DNA of 7,908 nt from Treponema sp. (GCA_031255615.1 JAIRSD010000210.1:1-7908), one strand, 5' to 3'; positions 1-6,807 are shown, counted from the stretch's first letter. Program-made: numbers and translations. Notes: generated by a model not told the origin, from the letters alone.

Positions 1-73
1 GCGGCGGTCTGGTAGCCCCGCGCCCTCCTGATAAAGACCGGGTATCAGCCGTCCCGCCCCAGCGCGGCAAGAC

Positions 74-174
74 GGGCGCATCCCCGCCTCCGGCGGGGAC
101 CGGGCTATCCGGGGCTCCGGCCCCGGCGCTCCGCGCCGGGTCTGCTCCGCACCCCTCCTATCCCTTGCGCGGGC
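74..174 (-). ncRNA. Flavo-1-like structured RNA module, copy 1
   Basis: Read on the minus strand from 174 down to 74, this has the same plan as the plus-strand module at 484-585. GCGCA (170-166) can pair with TGCGC (80-76) to close the structure. GGGATAGGAGGGG follows the first strand, and GGATAGCCCGG (110-100) carries the CCC that pairs with the GGG at 164-162. An 8-bp hairpin with a GGA loop (99-81) sits just before the closing strand. The inner arm contains a second perfect hairpin, CCCGGCGC-GGA-GCGCCGGG (140-122). The paired GGGATAG and GGATAGCCCG elements resemble, from memory, the Flavo-1 conserved RNA motif, whose function is unknown. The family name is therefore tentative; the shared fold is directly visible. 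Confidence 0.5.
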
Positions 175-206
175 GGAAGCCCTGCCGGTGCGGCAGGGCT
201 TCCGCC
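172..206. repeat. Perfect 16-bp palindrome with 3-nt loop
   Basis: Positions 172-187 and 191-206 are exact reverse complements around the loop GTG (188-190). It abuts the 5' end of the minus-strand RNA-like module and shares its first three bases. No T-tract follows on either strand, so it does not look like a simple intrinsic terminator. It may be a transcription boundary, a REP-like site or simply part of the local hairpin cluster. Confidence 0.8.
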
Positions 207-265
207 TTTCGCCGTGCCCCCAGGCAGCCGGATGCGGCGGGGCTTGAAGGGGAAGGCCCGCCCCA

Positions 266-326
266 AGGGGCGGGAATCGGGGCGGAGCCCGATTTTTTTG
301 CGGCGGAGCCGCAAACATGCGCCCAA
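266..326 (+). repeat. Degenerate 3' half of the RNA-like module (third copy)
   Basis: This stretch aligns base for base with the 3' half of the plus-strand module. GCGGGAAT, GGGGCGGA and GCCCG are followed by a T-run, a GGA-loop hairpin (297-304 with 308-315, 8 bp) and ATGCGCCCAA (317-326). It lacks the TA of GGATAGCCCG, and no GGGATAGAAGCGG-like 5' half is found upstream on this strand, so it is probably decayed or diverged. The preceding stem (275-283 with 287-294, one bulge, GGA loop) runs into a T-run at 293-299 and could work as an intrinsic terminator. A perfect 8-bp stem, CCCGCCCC-AA-GGGGCGGG, lies at 257-274. Confidence 0.5.
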
Positions 327-370
327 AGCTGCCTTCGATGCCCGGCAGGAGGCCGGCGCGAATGAACCAT

Positions 371-472
371 TGGGGTTTTGCTCCGCAAAACCCCAGGCTC
401 AAAAGCGGCGCGGAGGCCGGACCAAAACGCCGCGCGTTTTGGTCCGGCGGAGTTTCGCTTCGCGAAACTCCG
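371..472. repeat. Three consecutive perfect hairpins with 3-nt loops
   Basis: Three stem-loops follow each other. Positions 371-381 pair with 385-395 (11 bp, loop TCC). Positions 416-430 pair with 434-448 (15 bp, loop CGC). Positions 448-458 pair with 462-472 (11 bp, loop TTC). The second and third share base 448, so they are directly abutting. The stems are unrelated in sequence; only the architecture recurs, with every loop closed by a C-G pair. They lie between the degenerate and the intact plus-strand RNA-like modules. They are not tandem sequence repeats and show no T-tract. Confidence 0.8.
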
Positions 473-483
473 TTTGGGAGAAT

Positions 484-585
484 GCCCGCGCAAGGGATAG
501 AAGCGGAATTCCCCGCCCCCGCCGGGGGCGGGGAATTGGAGCGGATAGCCCGGTTTTTGGCGCGAAGCGCCGAAAATGCGCCCAA
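484..585 (+). ncRNA. Flavo-1-like structured RNA module, copy 2
   Basis: The sequence folds on paper as a three-way junction. GCGCA (488-492) pairs with TGCGC (577-581). GGG (494-496) pairs with CCC (549-551), enclosing an internal loop made of ATAGAAGCGG (497-506) opposite GGAGCGGATAG (538-548). That loop is capped by a perfect 14-bp stem (507-520 with 524-537, loop GCC). The third arm is 554-563 with 567-576 (one T-G wobble, loop GAA). The elements GGGATAGAAGCGG and AGCGGATAGCCCG match my recollection of the Flavo-1 RNA motif of Bacteroidota and some Spirochaetota. No function is known for it. It ends about 60 nt before the -35 box of the downstream operon and in the same orientation, so it is probably not in that operon's leader. 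Confidence 0.55.
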
Positions 586-645
586 CCCGCCCTCGATATG
601 GGGCATTTCTTAAACTGAGAACAACCGGACGGCAAAACAGGGGGA

Positions 646-674
646 TTGCCCAAGGCGGGAAGCCTGGGTATAAT
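646..674 (+). promoter_or_regulatory. Sigma70-type promoter for the three-gene unit
   Basis: TTGCCC (646-651) and a perfect TATAAT (669-674) are separated by exactly 17 bp. Transcription would start near 681, leaving a leader of about 40 nt before the ATG at 720. An imperfect inverted repeat (649-656 with 662-668, one bulged A) fills the spacer and could be an operator. Confidence 0.75.
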
Positions 675-719
675 ACGAAAAGTATATTCTGTACCGCAAG
701 GTGAAAAGTTATTCAAGCC

Positions 720-1661
720 ATGGGTTCGCAAGATACCGTTGGAGGGCTCATTCAGAAAGCCTACGACAAATTGAACGCCGTTGATCCGCAGGGGGCCCTG
801 GATGCCCTGGAAAAAGCCCTGGGCATAGACTTTGATCACCCCGAGGTTAAGTACGGCCTGAAATGTCTGAACTGGTGGCTTGAGCATATTAAAAGGGCCG
901 GGGATTTTCGGGAATCCTACGACAAGGGCGCTTTCATACTTTCCCAATGGAAACCCTATTACAGCTTCGTTGACCGGTTTGACGGGCATTTCGATGTCTG
1001 CCAATTCGCCCTCCGCCGTTATGTGTATTCCGCCGCCCTCCAGCATTTTTCCGACGTGCTGGGGGACGGGGCGAACGAGCATGACCCGGACCTGCTCCTC
1101 CTGGTGGGCCGCTGCTGCAAGGGAATCGGGGACTACGGGGAATCTTTGAAATACCTGGAACAGGCGGTCCGCTTTAAGCGGGAGGACGCGGAGACCCTGG
1201 CGGAACTCGCGGACGTAAACGCCCTGGTGGCGGAGAACCGGGCCGCCAAAGCCCTGTTCCGGGAGGCCTTTTTCATGGACCCCCAAAAAATCGATCTGCG
1301 GTCCATGGAATCGGAGCTGATCATCCGGCTGAGGAACCGGCTGGAGGAGATGGGCTACGGGGGGTCCGAACTGGCGGAATGGATACCCGTATACGGAAGC
1401 CTCTTTGGGGTATTCTCCGTCAAAAGGGAACTGAAACAGGCGGAGCTAAGCAGGCTGAAGCAGTCAATCTTCGCGCTGGAGAACGAAATAAGCCATTCCG
1501 GCAGGGATCAAAACCCCCTATTAAAGCCCCGGCTGATCAACCGCTATTTCTGGCTGATCGACCATTACAAAAACGCCAGGGAGGATTCCGGGGCGGTGGA
1601 AGACATAATGAGGAAGATCAAAATCGTTGATGAGTCCATATATGAATGGTACACAAGATAA
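720..1661 (+). CDS. TPR-type helical repeat protein, function unknown
   Basis: A 313-residue protein with no signal peptide or membrane helix, so probably cytoplasmic. TPR-like helical pairs are visible at about residues 8-41 (ending in an ALDALEKAL helix), 122-155 (LLLVGRCCKGIGDYGESLKYLEQA) and 156-189 (ALFREAFFMDP). TPRs normally mediate protein-protein contacts. The C-terminal third has no recognisable domain; residues 233-258 are heptad-like and charged and may form a short coiled coil. The ATG at 720 was chosen because AAGGTG (698-703) precedes it, although the 16-nt spacing is long, and a strong promoter lies just upstream. It is the first gene of the apparent unit and ends 28 nt before the preferred greA start. 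A role as a partner of the TPR-containing GreA is possible but rests on adjacency only. Confidence 0.85.
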   Translation: MGSQDTVGGLIQKAYDKLNAVDPQGALDALEKALGIDFDHPEVKYGLKCLNWWLEHIKRAGDFRESYDKGAFILSQWKPYYSFVDRFDGHFDVCQFALRRYVYSAALQHFSDVLGDGANEHDPDLLLLVGRCCKGIGDYGESLKYLEQAVRFKREDAETLAELADVNALVAENRAAKALFREAFFMDPQKIDLRSMESELIIRLRNRLEEMGYGGSELAEWIPVYGSLFGVFSVKRELKQAELSRLKQSIFALENEISHSGRDQNPLLKPRLINRYFWLIDHYKNAREDSGAVEDIMRKIKIVDESIYEWYTR

Positions 1662-1674
1662 GCCCGCAGAGGCG

Positions 1675-1682
1675 AAGGGGAG
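1675..1682 (+). promoter_or_regulatory. Ribosome binding site that decides the greA start
   Basis: AAGGGGAG lies 7 nt before the ATG at 1690, which gives the mature-looking N-terminus MSDTEVMELPALLKNVQ. The frame is open further upstream to TTG 1627 and ATG 1630, with a weaker AGGAAG at 1611-1616. Those starts would overlap the preceding gene by about 32-35 nt. Confidence 0.65.
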
Positions 1683-1689
1683 TTTTGAA

Positions 1690-4395
1690 ATGTCCGATAC
1701 TGAAGTGATGGAATTGCCGGCCCTATTAAAAAACGTGCAGGAAATGTTAAACGAGGAGAAGTGGACCAGGGCGACCCTGGGAAACTATTCCGCCGCCCAG
1801 TTCAAGGAACTGGACGCCGTCCTCAAGGAATGTCAGGAGGCCCATCTCTACGAAGGACTTAAATCCCTCTGCGATGAACATCTGATCCACACAAAAAACA
1901 GTATCATTGCCCTGTATATTTCCGGGATAATCGCCCTTTCCCGCCAGGTCATCGACGACTCCGCCATCATCAATCTGGTGAACATTTTTGTGGACAACCA
2001 TAAATGGGGCATCGTCAAGTACCTCTGCGAAGGAATCCTGGAATACGGCGAATCGAAATTCGCCCTCCGCACCCTGGGGGAGTGCTACCGGAACGAGGGC
2101 AACGAGGAGGAGATCTACGGGGTCTGGGAACGGCTGGTCAAGGTCGATATTGAGGAGGCGGAACTCGCCAAAGCCCTGGCGGAGCATTATGAAAAACTCG
2201 GGGACATTGACTCCACCATCGATTATTACAAGAAGGCCCTGCACCGCTACATCACCAGGGGGGCCTTCAAGGAAGTCAAGGATATTTGGCAGAAACTCCT
2301 GGATTACATCGGCGAGGATACGGATTTCTTCCTTAACGTGCAAAAGCGGGTCGCCAAGATCATCGACAAGGACAGGGCGGCGTCCCTGCTCAAGGACGTG
2401 TACGAGATCTGCAAAAAACGGGACGACATCGCCGCTTCCATAGTAATCCTCAAGATCGTGCTGGACTACGACGACCGGGACAGCCAGGCCCGCAAGGAAA
2501 TTACCGAGTGCTACCGCAAAAAGTACGCGGACCACAGCCAGTTGGAGGACTACATCCGCGTTTCCAGCTTGGCCCAGGGGCCCCGCAACGTGCGGGAAGC
2601 GATCATCGACTTTGAAAAGCACATCGCCTTTGATAAGGGCAACTTCGTGTACCACCGGACCTGGGGCGTAGGCCGGATCGCCAGCGTGCGGGGGGACGAC
2701 ATAGCCATCGACTTCGCCAAAAAACGGGGCCACTCCATGTCCCTCAAAATGGCGGTAAACGCCCTCCAAACCCTGTCGAAAAACCACATCTGGGTCCTCA
2801 AGGCCGTCTGGAAAAAAGAAAAACTCCACGAAAAGGTAAAAAACGACTACCAGTGGGCCCTTAAAACCGTGATCCGCAGCTTCGATAATTCCTGCGACAT
2901 CAAACGAATCAAGGCGGAGCTGGTGCCCCAGGTCCTCAGCGCCGGGGAATGGACCAGTTGGAGCGTCAAGGCCCGGGAAATCCTGAAATCGGACCCGAAT
3001 TTCGGGGTCAGCCTTGAGAACATCGATCTTTTCACCGTTCGGGACCGCCCCATCAGCCTGGAAGAAAAACTCTACAACGAGTTCAAGGCGGAAAGGAGCT
3101 TCTTCGACCGGGCCGCCACGATTCGGGAATTTGTCTCCCGCAAGGACGCCGAAATAGATTCGGAGTATTTTACCGAAATGTTCTCCTATTTTACGGGCTA
3201 TCTAAAATCATACAGCCAGGTAACCGAGCAGGTGGCGGCCTCCTACCTTCTGGTAAAGGACATGGCGGCCAAGTACCCCCATTTGGGATCCGGCTTTTCC
3301 CTGGACTTTGACCAGCTTTTCCAGGCGGTCGAAGACGTACCCGCCCTTTTCCTTAACCTTAAAGACGCGAAATTACGGGAAGAATTCCTCCGCCACATTA
3401 AACTCTTTATCCCCAACTGGGCGGATGTTTATGTAAACCTTTTCCCCCACGCCCTTTCCAGCAGCATCATCCAGCATCTTAAGGCGGCGGGTTTTGAAGA
3501 CAAACTTTCCGCCATGGCGGCCGCCGCCTTTGAGAATTTCCGGGACTGCCGGGACGCGGTGGTCTGGCTTTTCAAGAATTCCAGCGGCGAAGAATGGTAC
3601 AAGAAGGCGAACATTCCCTACGAAAAACAGCTTATCACCCTTATTCACATCCTGGACAAGAGCTACCGGGAAATTGAAAACCACCGGGATACGACGGAAA
3701 ACCGCAAGATAAACAAACAGGTCTACCAAATCCTCTTTACCGGCGGCGTCCTGGACCAGTTCATCTCCGCCGCGGACCCCTACACGATCCTGCGGATCTA
3801 TACGTTCATTAACGACGTAAAAGATCTGGACCCGGCGGATAAGATCAAGCTGCGGAACAGAATTCTGGAAAGGTTTCCCGATTTCAAATTCCTGGGGGAG
3901 GAAGAGAAGCACGCCGCCGTCCTCGGCCTTATCGTTACCATGGCGAAATATCAGGAAAAGCAAAAACAGCTCGCGAAAATCCTTGAGGAGGACGTCCCCG
4001 CCAACTCCAAGGAAATAGAATTCGCCAAGTCCCTGGGAGATCTGCGGGAGAACGCCGAATACAAGGCGGCCCTGGAAAAACAGGCGATACTGAACGCGAC
4101 CCTGGCGAAACTGAGCGACGAAATAGAACGGGCCCAGCTTTTCGATCCCTCCACGGTCAACACTTCCCGGGCGGGATTCGGTACAAGGGTCGCCTTGAAA
4201 AACAATTCCAGCGGCGCGAAGGAAGAATACACCCTCCTGGGCCCCTGGGAATCCGACCCGGATCACAACGTCATTTCCTACCTTTCTCCCTTCGGCGGGA
4301 CCCTGCTGAACAAGGGAGTGGGGGAACAGTTCGACTTCTCGGTAAACGACGAAAAGATTTCCTATGTTGTAGAGAGTATCAGCACGGCGCTCTAA
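1690..4395 (+). CDS. greA: GreA transcript cleavage factor with long N-terminal extension
   Basis: About 901 residues, far longer than the roughly 158 of typical GreA. GreA binds in the secondary channel of RNA polymerase and stimulates cleavage of the backtracked transcript. The Gre part is C-terminal: a coiled coil at about 751-825, with the tip motif GDLRENAEY keeping the two acidic tip residues (Asp784, Glu787), followed by the globular GreA/GreB domain at about 826-901. Upstream, residues 122-189 form two TPR-like units (for example ALAEHYEKLGDIDSTIDYYKKAL). Residues 314-362 (FDKGNFVYHRTWGVGRI, then GDDIAIDFAKKRGHSMSL) resemble the small Tudor/CarD-like barrels that bind RNA polymerase. 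Residues 363-750 are predicted helical without a recognised family. No signal peptide is seen. I recall similarly long GreA proteins in other treponemes. An in-frame extension to TTG 1627 (922 aa) is the alternative start. It is probably cotranscribed with its neighbours. Confidence 0.92.
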   Translation: MSDTEVMELPALLKNVQEMLNEEKWTRATLGNYSAAQFKELDAVLKECQEAHLYEGLKSLCDEHLIHTKNSIIALYISGIIALSRQVIDDSAIINLVNIFVDNHKWGIVKYLCEGILEYGESKFALRTLGECYRNEGNEEEIYGVWERLVKVDIEEAELAKALAEHYEKLGDIDSTIDYYKKALHRYITRGAFKEVKDIWQKLLDYIGEDTDFFLNVQKRVAKIIDKDRAASLLKDVYEICKKRDDIAASIVILKIVLDYDDRDSQARKEITECYRKKYADHSQLEDYIRVSSLAQGPRNVREAIIDFEKHIAFDKGNFVYHRTWGVGRIASVRGDDIAIDFAKKRGHSMSLKMAVNALQTLSKNHIWVLKAVWKKEKLHEKVKNDYQWALKTVIRSFDNSCDIKRIKAELVPQVLSAGEWTSWSVKAREILKSDPNFGVSLENIDLFTVRDRPISLEEKLYNEFKAERSFFDRAATIREFVSRKDAEIDSEYFTEMFSYFTGYLKSYSQVTEQVAASYLLVKDMAAKYPHLGSGFSLDFDQLFQAVEDVPALFLNLKDAKLREEFLRHIKLFIPNWADVYVNLFPHALSSSIIQHLKAAGFEDKLSAMAAAAFENFRDCRDAVVWLFKNSSGEEWYKKANIPYEKQLITLIHILDKSYREIENHRDTTENRKINKQVYQILFTGGVLDQFISAADPYTILRIYTFINDVKDLDPADKIKLRNRILERFPDFKFLGEEEKHAAVLGLIVTMAKYQEKQKQLAKILEEDVPANSKEIEFAKSLGDLRENAEYKAALEKQAILNATLAKLSDEIERAQLFDPSTVNTSRAGFGTRVALKNNSSGAKEEYTLLGPWESDPDHNVISYLSPFGGTLLNKGVGEQFDFSVNDEKISYVVESISTAL

Positions 4396-4474
4396 AATGA
4401 GAGCCCGTCCGGGTAGGTGCATTGCAGACCCGAACCAGGGTCCGCGCCGGCCTTAAAGGGGAACGGATTTCTGT

Positions 4475-6712
4475 ATGCGGATTAAGCCGGTTCTGGCGGC
4501 GGTAGTATGGACGCTAATCTTCCTGGGAAAACCCGCCGTCTTTGGACAGCAGCGGGGCCCCATAGACTTGATTCTACTTCTGGATACCTCCGCTTCCATG
4601 AGCGGCTCCTACCGGGAAGTTAATAGCTACCTGACCGGTTCCTTTCTCCGCGACAACCTGCGTCTGGGGGACACCTTCCACCTTATCGCCTTTTCCGACA
4701 AGCCCCGGATGGAAATTGCCCGCCGGGTCGAAGGCCAGGGGGACCTGGAAACCGTCATTGGCCGTATGCTGTTGATGTACCCCCTGGACCCCCCCCCGGA
4801 TCTCAGCGCCGCCCTCTCGTTTGTGGAGAACTACGCCCTTTCCCTGAGTTCCCCCCGGCCAAAGAAAATACTCCTCCTCAGCCTTGGCGGCGGTTCAACC
4901 GCCGCTTCGATCGAAACCCTGGCCGCCGAAACCCAAACCCGCCTGGGCGGACGGAACATCAGCTTTGAGTACGCCAACCCCCGCTCCCTGCCCGCGCCCC
5001 AACAGCGCCCCGTCGTTCCGTCTCAGGCGGCGGCCTCAGCCCCGGCCCAGCGGCCCCCCGCCGCTCCGCCCCAGACGGCAGCCCCGGCCCAGCAGCAGCC
5101 CCCCGCTCCGCCTCAGACGGCGGCCCCCGCTCAGACCCAGCAGCAGCCCGCTGCTCCGCCCCAGACGGCGGCTCCCACCCCGGCCCAGCAGCGCCCCCCT
5201 GCCCCGCCTCAGACGGCGGCCCCCGTTCCGGCCCCGCGGCCCCCCGCCGCTCCGCCCCAGACGGCGGCTTCAGCCCCGGCCCCGCAGCAGCGCCCCGCCG
5301 CTCCGTCCCAGGCGGCAACCCCCGCTCAGACCCAGCGGCCTCTCGCTACCCCGCCTCAGACGGCAACCCCCGTTCCGGCCCAGCAGCCCCCCGCCGCTCC
5401 GCCCCAGACGGCGGCCTCAGCCCCGGCCCAGCAGCAGCGCCCCGCTGCTCCGTCCCAGGCGGCAACCCCCGCTCAGACCCAGCGGCCACCTGCCGCTCCG
5501 CCCCAGACGGCGGCTCCCGCCCCGGCCCAGCGGGCCCCCACTGCCCCGCCTCAGGCAGTGGCCCAGCAGCAGCGTCCCCCTGCCCCGCCCCAGGTGGTAA
5601 CCCCTGCACAGACCCAGCGGCCCCCCGCCGCTCCGCCTCAGACGGCGGCTCCCGCCCCGGCCCAGCAGCGCCCCCCTGCCCCGTCTCAGGCGGCGGCCCC
5701 GGCCCAGACCCAGCAGCCCCCCGCCGCTCCGCCTCAGACGGCGGCTTCAGCCCCGGCCCAGCAGCAGCGCCCCGCCGCTCCGTCCCAGGCGGCAACCCCG
5801 GCCCAGCAGCAGCGTCCCCCTGCCCCGCCGCAGACGGCGGCCCCCGTCTCGGCCCAGCAGCAGCCCGCCGCCCCGTCTCAGACGGCGACCCCAGCCCAGC
5901 GGCCCCCTGCCGCTCCGCCTCAGGCAGCGACCCCTGCCCCGGCCCAGCGGTCCCCCACCGCTCCGTCCCAAGCGGCAACCCCTGCCCCGGCCCAGCAGCA
6001 GCCCCCCGCTCCGCCTCAGGCGGCGGCCTCAGCCGCGGATGACACCTCGCCGGACCCGCGCTTCATAGCCGTCATCGCGGCGATCCCCGCCCTGGGACTC
6101 CTCGGATTGGGAATCTTCCTCCTGTTCCGCCGCCTTCGGAAAACCCCCAGCCGCGCAGTCTCCGCCGCCGCGAAACGCCCCCCCGGACGGCCCCGGAAAG
6201 CCCCCGTTCCTCGTTCCTCACCCCCCGCTCCTCACTCTCCCGCCGCCCCCGTCGCCAGCCCCCCGGAATCCGCAAGCTCACGGCCCCCCGGAGAGAGCCC
6301 CTACACGGACAGCTCCCCCCAAAAAGTCTCCTACGGCGGCCCCCTCATGCTCAAACTCTATGTAGCCGATCAGAGCACCCTCATCGGCAAGCGCAACACC
6401 CATATCGTAAAACCCGGCCTCACCTACACCATCGGAGGAGGAAATTCCGACTTCCTCATTTTCCTCGTCCAGGTCCCCCCCAACATCGGCGAACTGCGCT
6501 ACCAGAATTCAACCTGTTCCTTCTACCCCCGCAAACCCGAATACTTCCCCGGCCTCAACAACCAGCCGATCCACGACTGTGTTGGAAAAACCATCCGTGC
6601 CGTATCGGACAAAGGCTTCGAACTCTACTTCCGCCTGGAACAGTACGAAGACCCCCTGGTAGAGCTGAACAAACTCTTCAATTCGATCCTGTCAACCTTG
6701 GTTTTTTGGTAG
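4475..6712 (+). CDS. VWA-like / Pro-Ala-Gln repeat / FHA-like membrane protein
   Basis: A 745-residue protein. Residues 1-24 are a signal peptide (basic start, hydrophobic core, AVFG before Gln25). Residues 29-170 look like a von Willebrand A domain with the first metal-site motif DTSAS (Asp37, Ser39, Ser41). The usual Thr of the second motif is Pro108 and the usual SDG Asp is absent (SLGGG, 136-140), so metal binding may be lost. Residues 171-521 are Pro/Ala/Gln repeats. Residues 530-551 are a membrane helix followed by RRLRK, placing the N-terminal part outside and the C-terminus in the cytoplasm. A basic Pro-rich stretch follows (KRPPGRPRK, AT-hook-like, probably only a linker). Residues 623-735 resemble an FHA fold (GLTYTIGGGNSDF) but lack the phosphothreonine-binding Arg and Ser-His signature. 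AAAGGGGA (4455-4462) precedes the ATG by 12 nt. The gene sits 79 nt after greA with no evident terminator. Exact function unknown. Confidence 0.85.
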   Translation: MRIKPVLAAVVWTLIFLGKPAVFGQQRGPIDLILLLDTSASMSGSYREVNSYLTGSFLRDNLRLGDTFHLIAFSDKPRMEIARRVEGQGDLETVIGRMLLMYPLDPPPDLSAALSFVENYALSLSSPRPKKILLLSLGGGSTAASIETLAAETQTRLGGRNISFEYANPRSLPAPQQRPVVPSQAAASAPAQRPPAAPPQTAAPAQQQPPAPPQTAAPAQTQQQPAAPPQTAAPTPAQQRPPAPPQTAAPVPAPRPPAAPPQTAASAPAPQQRPAAPSQAATPAQTQRPLATPPQTATPVPAQQPPAAPPQTAASAPAQQQRPAAPSQAATPAQTQRPPAAPPQTAAPAPAQRAPTAPPQAVAQQQRPPAPPQVVTPAQTQRPPAAPPQTAAPAPAQQRPPAPSQAAAPAQTQQPPAAPPQTAASAPAQQQRPAAPSQAATPAQQQRPPAPPQTAAPVSAQQQPAAPSQTATPAQRPPAAPPQAATPAPAQRSPTAPSQAATPAPAQQQPPAPPQAAASAADDTSPDPRFIAVIAAIPALGLLGLGIFLLFRRLRKTPSRAVSAAAKRPPGRPRKAPVPRSSPPAPHSPAAPVASPPESASSRPPGESPYTDSSPQKVSYGGPLMLKLYVADQSTLIGKRNTHIVKPGLTYTIGGGNSDFLIFLVQVPPNIGELRYQNSTCSFYPRKPEYFPGLNNQPIHDCVGKTIRAVSDKGFELYFRLEQYEDPLVELNKLFNSILSTLVFW
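4985..6034 (+). repeat. In-frame Pro/Ala/Gln tandem repeats (about 22 units)
   Basis: I count 22 units of about 11-19 residues, each carrying PPQTAA or a variant (PSQAA, PPQAVA, PPQVV), joined by APAQ/PAQTQ and QRPPAAP segments. A longer period is superimposed. Positions 5249-5340 and 5396-5487 (92 bp) differ at three bases, and 5381-5469 and 5711-5799 (89 bp) also differ at three. Offsets are 147 and 330 bp, both multiples of three, so expansion kept the frame. The product is probably an extended, flexible periplasmic spacer, perhaps long enough to cross the peptidoglycan layer (inference). Copy number is likely to vary between strains. Confidence 0.9.
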
Positions 6713-6807
6713 AACGTAATGAAGCTCCCCGTCGCAAGCGTTAGGGAATTGTGATAAAATAATCCGTGAAGCCTCAAGTAAAAATCCGGTCGAAAAGAGG
6801 AAAAATT
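6713..6807. other. Short spacer between the VWA gene and the transposase remnant
   Basis: I see no clear terminator hairpin for the upstream unit. TGTGATAAAAT at 6750-6760 resembles an extended -10 box, but there is no -35 partner and no downstream gene on that strand. On the minus strand the bases could hold decayed 3' sequence of the transposase, but I cannot align it. Confidence 0.4.

Larger units (their letters stand above)
1..645. other. Gene-free, hairpin-rich intergenic region
   Basis: I see no convincing protein gene here. Open frames exist on both strands, but they run straight through perfect inverted repeats, are rich in Arg/Pro/Gly/Ala and lack a ribosome binding site at a sensible distance. 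Most of positions 80-576 is occupied by stem-loops with 3-nt loops, described separately. The first 60 bases could contain the end of a gene lying upstream of the window, but nothing shows this. Base composition is visibly more GC-rich than in the following TPR and greA genes. Confidence 0.7.

Noticed and set aside
158..500. 17-bp inverted repeats as ends of a MITE or small transposon
   Set aside because: Each repeat is the conserved 5' segment of an oppositely oriented RNA-like module, and similarity continues elsewhere in both modules; no target duplication seen.
81..576. Integron attC sites or a CRISPR array
   Set aside because: No integrase-type core sites or extrahelical bases, no constant repeat with regular spacers; stem sequences all differ.
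214..618. Plus-strand open frame of 134 codons in the intergenic region
   Set aside because: The composition is Arg/Pro/Gly-rich, and it runs through the structured RNA-like module and several perfect stems. The frame is open because of high GC.
399..1286. Long antisense open frame (about 295 codons) across the hairpin region and the TPR gene
   Set aside because: Its second half is the shadow of the well-supported TPR gene and its first half reads through perfect palindromes; no ribosome binding site or recognisable domain.
4427..4442. Terminator between greA and the VWA gene
   Set aside because: The 5-bp GACCC/GGGTC stem is weak and has no T-tract, so readthrough is more likely.
4884..5978. 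Long alternative-frame and antisense open frames in the Pro/Ala/Gln repeat
   Set aside because: They are by-products of a GC-rich periodic repeat; products are Pro/Arg or Gly/Ala periodic and lack starts with ribosome binding sites.
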